A DNA stretch of 37,072 nt from Betaproteobacteria bacterium (GTDB lineage: Bacteria > Pseudomonadota > Gammaproteobacteria > Burkholderiales > SG8-39). The notes below the pieces were generated by a model that saw only the letters and a list, made by a program, of their open reading frames with translations, made no database searches and was not told the origin of the DNA. Made by a program: the position numbers and the translations under genes. The stretch spans positions 1-37,072 of the forward strand of contig JACRAS010000022.1 of NCBI GenBank assembly GCA_016234705.1. The letters are read 5' to 3'. Below are positions 31,276 through 37,072 of this stretch, one piece after another; the stretch's first letter is position 1, and each line of letters begins with the position of its first letter.

Positions 31276-32429
31276 TGCTTTCGTGGCTGCGCCATGTGGA
31301 TGCGATTGCGTGGAAGCGCCGGCCGATCCAGCTTACTTTTTTCGTCACGCGCAAGTGCAATGCGCGCTGCCCCTACTGTTTTTATCCGCAAAGCGCGCAA
31401 ATGGCGGAGCCCGATGCCGCCGAACTGTCGCTAGAGGAGATCGGGAAGATCTCCCGTTCCCTCGGAAGCCTGCTATGGCTCGCCTTTTCCGGCGGCGAAA
31501 TCTTCTTGAGAAAGGATTTGGTCGAAATCAGCCGCCTGTTCCACCGGCAGAACCGCCCGGCGATCATGCTGTATCCGACCAACGGCCTGCTGCCGCAACT
31601 GATTCACGACTCGATGGCCGAGATTCTGCGGCGATGCAGCGACAGCATCGTCGTGGTCAAGCTTTCGCTCGACGGGGTCGGGGCGGCCCACGACGCCCTG
31701 CGCGCAACAAAGGGCGGCTTCGACAAACTGCTGCAGACCTATCACCTGCTCGCCGGACTGCTAGAGCATCATCCCAATTTCGAACTCGGCATCAATACCG
31801 TTTTCTGCTCCGGCAACCAGGATAGCATGGACAAAATCATCGATTTCGTGCAGGGCCTGGAACATATCCGCACCCATACCATTTCGCTTGCGCGGGGCGA
31901 CCTGGCGGACGCGAGCTGGAAGGCGGTCGATCACGCGAAATATGAGCGCGCGGTCGGCAGACTGGCCGCGAATCTGCGCGAGCGCAGGGCGCCGATCTAC
32001 GCTTTTCGCGGCGCGCGCCTGAAGGCGGCGCAGGACATCCTGCAGCGCCGCCTGATCCACCGTACCCTGCTGGAGCAAAAAAGGCTCATCCCCTGCTATG
32101 CCGGCCGGCTCAACCTGGTGTTGAGCGAGACAGGCGAGGTCTATCCCTGCGAGATCCGCTCGGAGAGTTTCGGCAACGTGCGCGCGCGCGGCTACGACCT
32201 GAACTCGGTCGTGCGCACGGCCGCGGCGCGCGCGACCCTGGACTGCATCGGCCGCGGCGAGTGCCACTGCACCCACGAGTGCTACTTCATCACCAACATC
32301 CTGTTCAACCCGCGTTGCTACCCGGCGCTCGCGCAGGAGTGGCTGCGGCTTCGGCCGGCACGGGCGCGGCCGGATGAGGCCGCCGGCGAAACAGTCCCCG
32401 TCGCACCCATAGCCAGAACAGGCTCCTGA
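31275..32429 (+). CDS. Radical SAM enzyme with SPASM-like C-terminal domain
   Basis: The 384-residue protein has the [4Fe-4S]/SAM motif CNARCPYC (C28, C32, C35) and GGE at 73-75, within a partial TIM barrel. The C-terminal half has seven clustered cysteines (C274, C292, C324, C330, C332, C336, C348) consistent with a SPASM-type domain holding one or two auxiliary clusters. Such enzymes modify peptides, sugars or lipids; no precursor peptide gene is seen beside it. Its start overlaps the glycosyltransferase stop by one nt, with GGAG upstream, so the two probably work together. Its last 125 nt overlap the converging B12 radical-SAM gene on the other strand. Confidence 0.9.
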   Translation: MLSWLRHVDAIAWKRRPIQLTFFVTRKCNARCPYCFYPQSAQMAEPDAAELSLEEIGKISRSLGSLLWLAFSGGEIFLRKDLVEISRLFHRQNRPAIMLYPTNGLLPQLIHDSMAEILRRCSDSIVVVKLSLDGVGAAHDALRATKGGFDKLLQTYHLLAGLLEHHPNFELGINTVFCSGNQDSMDKIIDFVQGLEHIRTHTISLARGDLADASWKAVDHAKYERAVGRLAANLRERRAPIYAFRGARLKAAQDILQRRLIHRTLLEQKRLIPCYAGRLNLVLSETGEVYPCEIRSESFGNVRARGYDLNSVVRTAAARATLDCIGRGECHCTHECYFITNILFNPRCYPALAQEWLRLRPARARPDEAAGETVPVAPIARTGS

Positions 32430-33816
32430 CGCCGAAAGCCGCGGCGCGCAGGTCGTTGACATTGCGCAGCCGCAACAGCTGGCGCAGCAGGAACGCCGGC
32501 CGCGAGTAGAAACGCCGGAAAGCGAGCTGGCGCAGCGCGTGGATCTCGTCGCGCGTCATCGTGTGGGGCACGAACGCCGCGCCCTGGTAGGTGTAGTCCT
32601 CGAGGTTGTCCGACGCCGTGCCGTATTTCTCGCGGTGCTCGTAGAGGTGGGTGCCCGGGAACGGCGTTAGGCAATGGAAGTTCGCGAGATCGGGATCGAG
32701 CTCGAGCGCGAACTCGATGGTTCTTAATCCGTCCGCGAAGGTCTCGCCGGGGAGGCCGAAGACAAACGGCATGCTGACTGTCAAGCCCACCTCCTTGGCC
32801 GCGCGCACCGCCGCACGCATCTGCCCCAGGGTCTCCGCCTTGCGCAGGATGTTGAGCTTGTCCTGCACACCGCTCTCGCCGCCCATCAGGATGGCCCAGC
32901 AGCCGGCGTCCTTCATGGCCTGGAGCAGCGGCCGGTCCACCATGTTGACGCAGGCCGAGGCGAACCAGGTGAAGTCGAACCGCCGCGCGCGGATGGCCTG
33001 GCAAAGCTGCATGGCGCGGTCGTAATCCGCGGAAAACGACTCGTCCAGGAACTTGATCTCGCGGTAGCCCTGCTGGAGACAGAGCTCGATCTCGGCCAGC
33101 ACGTTCTCGATCGAGCGGAAGCGCTCGCCGCGCAGGCCGCTTTTGCGTTCCTTGTCGATCTGGAAACAGAAGATGCAGCGCCGGCGGCAGCCGCGCGAGG
33201 TCATCATGACCGTGACCGGCGTGCGCTTGTAGGTCGCCGGCGGCGGCAGGTATTTATCGGTCTCGCCCAGCAACTCGCGCGCGGGGAAGGGTAGCGAGTC
33301 CAGATCCTCGATCAGCGGGCGCGGCGAGTTCTTGACGATTTCGGCGCCACGCCGGAACGCCACCCCGAGCACGCCGTCGAGGCCCTGCCCGACTTCAAGC
33401 CGCCCAACCATCTCGGGAACGGTGAGTTCCCCCTCGCCGGTGCCCACCGCGTCGAAGTGCGCGCAATCGTGCAGGCAACGCTCCTGCATCGCAATCGGAT
33501 ACGGGCCGCCGGCACAGGTGAAGATCTCCGGGTTCAGCCGCTTCACCGCCGCCGCGGTCCGCATCGCCTTGTACCAGCCGAAGGTGGTGGAGTAGATGCC
33601 GGCGAAACGCGGATCGAACTCGGCTACGCGCCGCAGAATCTCCTCCTGCGTGAGAAACGCGCCGTTGAAAAAACGCACTTCGTGCCCGGCCTGTTGCAGC
33701 GCCGCCCCGACGTAGAGTATGCCGAGCGGCTGCCAGTAATTGATCTGCGAGCCGGCCGTCTCGCGCGGAAACACCTCGTGCGGCAACCAGGCCGGGAAGA
33801 TCAGCGCGCACCTCAC
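32305..33816 (-). CDS. B12-binding radical SAM enzyme (class B-like architecture)
   Basis: The 503-residue protein has an N-terminal cobalamin-type Rossmann domain (about 1-145: LIFPAWLPHE, PLGILYVGAALQQAGHEV, CAGGPYPIA, GTGEGE) without a DxHxxG motif, as is usual for this class. The linker LIEDLDSLPFPARELL follows, then the radical-SAM core with SRGCRRRCIFCFQ (C210, C214, C217), FLDESFSAD, GGESGVQD and FVFGLPGET. Members are methyltransferases or catalyse cyclisations and other radical reactions, for instance in hopanoid, bacteriochlorophyll and antibiotic pathways. The tail is basic and Pro/Ala-rich. The GTG start overlaps the TGA of the upstream flavoenzyme gene by four nt. Substrate unknown. 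Confidence 0.9.
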   Translation of the reverse strand: MRCALIFPAWLPHEVFPRETAGSQINYWQPLGILYVGAALQQAGHEVRFFNGAFLTQEEILRRVAEFDPRFAGIYSTTFGWYKAMRTAAAVKRLNPEIFTCAGGPYPIAMQERCLHDCAHFDAVGTGEGELTVPEMVGRLEVGQGLDGVLGVAFRRGAEIVKNSPRPLIEDLDSLPFPARELLGETDKYLPPPATYKRTPVTVMMTSRGCRRRCIFCFQIDKERKSGLRGERFRSIENVLAEIELCLQQGYREIKFLDESFSADYDRAMQLCQAIRARRFDFTWFASACVNMVDRPLLQAMKDAGCWAILMGGESGVQDKLNILRKAETLGQMRAAVRAAKEVGLTVSMPFVFGLPGETFADGLRTIEFALELDPDLANFHCLTPFPGTHLYEHREKYGTASDNLEDYTYQGAAFVPHTMTRDEIHALRQLAFRRFYSRPAFLLRQLLRLRNVNDLRAAAFGVRSLFWLWVRRGLFRRRPHPAAPVPAEAAATPARAPGSNAG

Positions 33817-35273
33817 GGCACCCCCCCCGCCGCGATGGCGGCACGCATCTCCGTGTCACGCCCCAGCAGCGCTTCCGCCGCCGCGAGCCCCGACGCGATC
33901 GCCTGATCCATGTTGTAGTAGCGGAACAGCCCGCCGCGGCCCGCGAGCTGCAGGTTGTCGAAGCGCGCGAGGTAATCGCAGAGGATCCGGCTGCGTTCCT
34001 GGTAACCCACCTCGAACAGCGGATAGGCCGCGGGAATTCTCACCACCATGCCGTCATCAACCTCGCGGCGGTGAATGAACCCGAGTTTCTCCAGGTACCC
34101 GGCCGTGGTTTCGATCAGCTCGGCATCCGACGCGCTCCACGTGGCATCGCCGCGAAAACAAAAGCGTTCGGTCGCGAGGAGCGTGCGCCCCGGCGGCGCC
34201 ATCGCCGCGCTCCAATTGGTCGGCTCATGCAGCCGGCCGAACGGAATGTCCTTGCCGGGAAAGTAGATCCAGGTCTGGTCGGTCGCGCGCTCGCGGCGGA
34301 GCATTACCGCCACGATGACCAGATCCCGGTAGCGCAGCCGCGCCGCAGCCGCGCGCACATCGACCGGCGCGTGCGGACTGAGCGCCTGGATGATTTGGGT
34401 AAGCGGGATGGTGGACAGAATCGCTTCGCCCCGAAGCTCATGCTCCTGATCTCCGCGGCGCACGCTGACGCTCTCGATGCGCCGCCCGTCATGGCGCATG
34501 CGCACCACCCGGGTGCCGGTGGCAATCGGGCTCGAGCGCTCAATCGCCGCGCGCAGGCGCTCCGCGATGCTGCCGATGCCAAGCCGCGGGTATAAAAACC
34601 GATCCACCAACGTCGGTAATGCGGTGCCGCGCTGCAGAAACGCATGGCGGATGGCGGCGCCCAGAGACAGGCCCTGCACGCGCTGCGCCATCCACTCGGC
34701 GCTGATGTCGCGGCAGCCGATGCCCCATACCTTTTCGCTGTAGTCGCGGAAATAAAGCTCGAACAGCGGCCGCCCGAAATGGGCCACGACCCAGTCTTCC
34801 AGCGACGCGAGCGGCGCGGGGCGCATGCGCCGCGCAAGGCTCGCCCGAGCATAGCCGAGCAGGATCCGCGCGCTCGTGCGCAGGCCCACCCCGGCGAGCG
34901 CGCCCAGCGGCCGCAGCGGATACTCGATCCATTTGCCGCGCAGGTAGATGCGGCTCGCGCGCGGCACGGTGACGAGCTCGTCGCCCAGCAGCTCGCGCAC
35001 AAATCCACCGACGCGGGCGTCGTGGGTGAAGAAACGGTGGCCGCCGAGATCGAAGCGAAAACCGTCGCGCGCCACGGTGCGCGCAAGCCCGCCGACGGCA
35101 TCCGCGCCCTCCAGCACCTGCACGCGGCGGCCGGCTTGCGTGAGCGCCCAGGCGGCCGACAGACCGGCGAGGCCGCCGCCCAGGATGCAGCAGTCTGTAT
35201 CAGACCGTATGGGCACCTCCCTCAACGAGTCCTCGCGGATCGACTGCCAGCCCCCTGGGGCAGCACAGGTCAC
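33813..35273 (-). CDS. FAD-dependent amine-oxidoreductase-like enzyme (protoporphyrinogen oxidase/UDP-galactopyranose mutase-like)
   Basis: The protein of about 486 residues has the FAD dinucleotide motif ILGGGLAGLSAAWAL (30-44), the second FAD contact VGGLARTVARDGFRFDLGGH, and the substrate-domain pattern PRASRIYLRGKWIEYPLRPL and DYSEKVWGIGCRDISAEW. This pattern is shared by a group of envelope-glycan and lipid-associated oxidoreductases often named protoporphyrinogen oxidase or UDP-galactopyranose mutase-like. It ends with RYYNMDQAIASG, the FAD-binding C-terminus. The GTG at 35273 lacks a good ribosome-binding site; GTG at 35216 would remove 19 residues and still keep the FAD motif. It is downstream of the 52-aa peptide gene (17 nt) and overlaps the next gene by four nt. 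Substrate unknown. Confidence 0.85.
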   Translation of the reverse strand: MTCAAPGGWQSIREDSLREVPIRSDTDCCILGGGLAGLSAAWALTQAGRRVQVLEGADAVGGLARTVARDGFRFDLGGHRFFTHDARVGGFVRELLGDELVTVPRASRIYLRGKWIEYPLRPLGALAGVGLRTSARILLGYARASLARRMRPAPLASLEDWVVAHFGRPLFELYFRDYSEKVWGIGCRDISAEWMAQRVQGLSLGAAIRHAFLQRGTALPTLVDRFLYPRLGIGSIAERLRAAIERSSPIATGTRVVRMRHDGRRIESVSVRRGDQEHELRGEAILSTIPLTQIIQALSPHAPVDVRAAAARLRYRDLVIVAVMLRRERATDQTWIYFPGKDIPFGRLHEPTNWSAAMAPPGRTLLATERFCFRGDATWSASDAELIETTAGYLEKLGFIHRREVDDGMVVRIPAAYPLFEVGYQERSRILCDYLARFDNLQLAGRGGLFRYYNMDQAIASGLAAAEALLGRDTEMRAAIAAGGVP

Positions 35274-35290
35274 GGTTCACGCCGCCATGC

Positions 35291-35449
35291 TCACTTTCCG
35301 TACCCGCCCGCCCCCGCGCTTACCGGCGCAGGCGTCTCCCCGGCCACGGCCTTGGCGCCGCCGGTATGTGCCGACATGGCGTAACCCATCAGGAACCCGA
35401 TCCAGGACGCCGCGACGACAACCACGATCCAAAGGCTGGTCTTGTTCAT
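35291..35449 (-). CDS. 52-residue single-pass membrane peptide
   Basis: The frame starts MNKTSLWIVVVVAASWIGFL and continues MGYAMSAHTGG, then a Lys/Glu/Pro/Ala/Gly-rich tail ending GGYGK. Residues 6-25 form one hydrophobic helix, with a short cytoplasmic start and a periplasmic tail expected. GAGGAAAC lies just upstream of the ATG. It fits tightly between the TusA-like gene (12 nt upstream) and the FAD-enzyme gene (17 nt downstream). Tight spacing, a good ribosome-binding site and a clean membrane segment support a real gene. I do not recognise a family. It could be a small subunit or anchor for the neighbouring transporter. Confidence 0.72.
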   Translation of the reverse strand: MNKTSLWIVVVVAASWIGFLMGYAMSAHTGGAKAVAGETPAPVSAGAGGYGK

Positions 35450-35461
35450 GGGATCGTTTCC

Positions 35462-35713
35462 TCAGGCCGCGGCTTTCCTGATCTTCCAGGTATACCTGCC
35501 GCTCTGTGTATTCTTCTCGACCACCTCATTGCCGATTGATTCGCACATGGCAGAGATGGATTCCCCGGAAGAAGCATTATCGAACACCAACTCCAGCAGT
35601 TCTCCGGATTTCATTTTTTCCAGCGCCTTCTTGGTATAAAGCTGGGGGTGCGGACAAACATAGCCGCACACATCCAGCGCATACAAGCCCTCATTCCTTT
35701 TTTCGAATTTCAT
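35462..35713 (-). CDS. tusA: TusA family sulfur-carrier protein
   Basis: The 83-residue protein has the TusA signature CPHP (C20-P21-H22-P23) within DVCGYVCPHPQLYTKKAL, followed by the conserved LEKMKSGELLEL and a beta-alpha fold. A second Cys at position 16 precedes the motif. The active Cys carries persulfide sulfur. The ATG is preceded by AGGAGGAGG, a strong ribosome-binding site. It starts 27 nt after the YeeE/YedE stop. YeeE-TusA pairs take up thiosulfate (established for YeeE/YeeD-type systems), so the same role is likely here. Confidence 0.92.
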   Translation of the reverse strand: MKFEKRNEGLYALDVCGYVCPHPQLYTKKALEKMKSGELLELVFDNASSGESISAMCESIGNEVVEKNTQSGRYTWKIRKAAA

Positions 35714-35740
35714 CGCTCACCTCCTCCTGTCATGCCGGCA

Positions 35741-37072
35741 CTATAGTTCGAAAGCGGCCATTTCCTTCGCCATTTTCCTCTCGGTCCACCAGTTGAAAAA
35801 TTTCACGCCGACGTAGGCGCCGACGAACATGCCGCCGCCGAACATCCATCCGGACACATCCCCCTGGGAAACGCGGACGAAGAACGCGCCGACATTGCAT
35901 CCCAGTCCGAGGCGGGAGCCGATGCCCATCAGCGTGCCGCCGATGATCGCCCACAGGGCGAGCTCGCGCGTCGTCCCCTTCCATTTGAACTCGTTGCTCA
36001 ACAGTGCCATCACGGCAGCGCCGCCGATCAGGGCAAGCGACATCCAGTCCGCCGGGTTGATGAGCGGGTTGGGAAGGCCGTTCTCGAGACCGAAATAGAT
36101 ATTGTCCATATTGTCCGCCCCGAGCTTGTTGAAAACCCATCCGACCCACTGGGCTTCCTGCGTGGTGACATACCAGTAACCCGGGTCGAATACCGTGCCC
36201 TTGGCGGAGAGGCCTGCGGTGATCCCCATTTCCTTCATCAACTGGCCGAAATTGGACACGCCGAATTTGAGCATCAGCCCCTTCATCACGTACATATGTA
36301 GCCCGGCGGCGATGCCCAAAGCCAGGCCGGCGATCGCCGTACGTTTCGACGCCATGATCATGGTCCAGTAGCCGGCGAAATTCACCCCCAGTCCCGCGGT
36401 GGGCAGGCGCGCCTGCGCTTGTTTGCGCAGGTAACCTTTGCGGTACCAGATCAGGTAGACCCCGATCAGCAGCACCGCCGCCGGCAGGACGATCCCCGCC
36501 AGCACATCGCCGACGAAGGACGCAGCAAACGGATTGCTCAGCCCCAGCACCTTGCTGAACCGAGTCACCGGTTGGTCCCATACGTAGCCGGCGAGATATT
36601 GGTCCACCCAGCCGTCACCGGCGTTAATCGACGCGGGCAGTCCTTTCGCCACCGCGGACTGATGCCAGGCGTAGGGCACCAGATTGTTGGTCCATCCGCC
36701 GACGCTGGCGAAGATCGCCTGCGAGATGCTGATCGAAAGGATCACCAGCATCGCCGTGGCGTTGCCCTCGCCCGCTTTGTACAGCGAACCGGAAGCGCAG
36801 CCGCCGGTGAGCACCATGCCCACGCCGAAAATGAAACCCGCGATCACTGAATGGATGCCGTAGGGCGCGGCATGAAAGGTGCTGTTGCCGGTCGCCGTGA
36901 CCAAGGCCGACACCGCGCCGAACAGCACCATGGCGATCATGATGCCCACGGCCATGCGCGGCACGCCCACCGCGAACAAATCGCGAAACGCCGAGGAGAA
37001 GCAGAACCGGCCGTACTGCAGACACATGCCGTAGACGAAACCGAACCAGAGATAGGCCGCGAGGTAGATGTA
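35741..37072 (-). CDS. yeeE: YeeE/YedE family (thiosulfate/sulfur) transporter, 5' end outside the window
   Basis: The membrane protein of at least 443 residues has about 9-10 hydrophobic helices. Its two homologous halves carry the family Cys motifs LTGGCASGSLYKAGEGN and LGLGCNVGAFF; these cysteines handle thiosulfate in characterised YeeE. The frame is open to the window edge and reads through an upstream membrane segment (YLAAYLWFGFVYG) into MCLQYGRFCFSSAFRD. That segment is a normal part of the family, so the ATG at 37027 is not the true start. The middle of the protein has a large loop (about 215-320). It is probably the first visible gene of a minus-strand operon with the TusA-like protein, the 52-aa peptide, the flavoenzyme and the B12 radical-SAM enzyme. 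Confidence 0.92.
   Translation of the reverse strand, partial: YIYLAAYLWFGFVYGMCLQYGRFCFSSAFRDLFAVGVPRMAVGIMIAMVLFGAVSALVTATGNSTFHAAPYGIHSVIAGFIFGVGMVLTGGCASGSLYKAGEGNATAMLVILSISISQAIFASVGGWTNNLVPYAWHQSAVAKGLPASINAGDGWVDQYLAGYVWDQPVTRFSKVLGLSNPFAASFVGDVLAGIVLPAAVLLIGVYLIWYRKGYLRKQAQARLPTAGLGVNFAGYWTMIMASKRTAIAGLALGIAAGLHMYVMKGLMLKFGVSNFGQLMKEMGITAGLSAKGTVFDPGYWYVTTQEAQWVGWVFNKLGADNMDNIYFGLENGLPNPLINPADWMSLALIGGAAVMALLSNEFKWKGTTRELALWAIIGGTLMGIGSRLGLGCNVGAFFVRVSQGDVSGWMFGGGMFVGAYVGVKFFNWWTERKMAKEMAAFEL

Overview
The window is GC-rich chromosomal DNA that looks betaproteobacterial. GreB, MetY, AzlC/AzlD pairs, an orphan TRAP substrate-binding protein, class III CoA-transferase, nitronate-monooxygenase-like and crotonase-like genes make the kind of mix seen in Burkholderiales/Rhodocyclales relatives. 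This placement is inferred from gene content only. I see no rRNA, tRNA, CRISPR array or intact transposase.

Layout. (1) 1-928: a nested-hairpin repeat (copy A) beside greB. (2) 1060-1749: a membrane-anchored ankyrin protein. (3) 1925-8798: a plus-strand run encoding a split B12-dependent acyl-CoA mutase (catalytic subunit, cobalamin subunit, MeaB-type GTPase), a class III CoA-transferase, a TRAP-type solute-binding protein and an AzlCD exporter. It reads as a pathway that takes up an acid, converts it to a CoA ester and rearranges its carbon skeleton. (4) 8884-9254: the same nested-hairpin repeat inverted (copy B). (5) 9339-11440: metY and an alpha/beta hydrolase. (6) 11488-13237: a decayed type I restriction-modification locus (internally deleted hsdR, intact KilA-N gene, truncated hsdM) with EcoRI-centred palindromes. 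(7) 13263-21450: an accessory catabolic patchwork with a glutathione transferase, a divergent Fe-ADH relative, a crotonase, a second azlCD pair, a nitronate-monooxygenase-like flavoprotein, a 20-codon crotonase stub, an amidohydrolase-like protein and an MFS carrier. Five copies of a short dispersed repeat lie upstream of the plus-strand genes between 14.1 and 21.6 kb. (8) 21741-26054: a giant 1437-residue fusion of two CoA-dehydratase activase modules with a dehydratase-like half. (9) 26116-28772: MFS carrier, EEP phosphoesterase and bacteriohemerythrin. (10) 28968-37072: an exported rhodanese; a GT2 plus SPASM radical-SAM pair on the plus strand; and, converging on it, a tightly packed minus-strand operon of YeeE/YedE transporter, TusA-like protein, 52-aa membrane peptide, FAD oxidoreductase and B12-binding radical-SAM enzyme.

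The two best candidates for undescribed biology are these. The first is the split mutase: it keeps the carboxylate-binding Arg of methylmalonyl-CoA mutase but has Asn where that enzyme has its substrate-contacting Tyr. The second is the 30.3-37.1 kb locus, which joins thiosulfate/sulfur trafficking to two radical-SAM enzymes, a flavoenzyme and a glycosyltransferase. A third, at DNA level, is the nested-hairpin repeat, whose copies differ by paired, base-pair-preserving changes.
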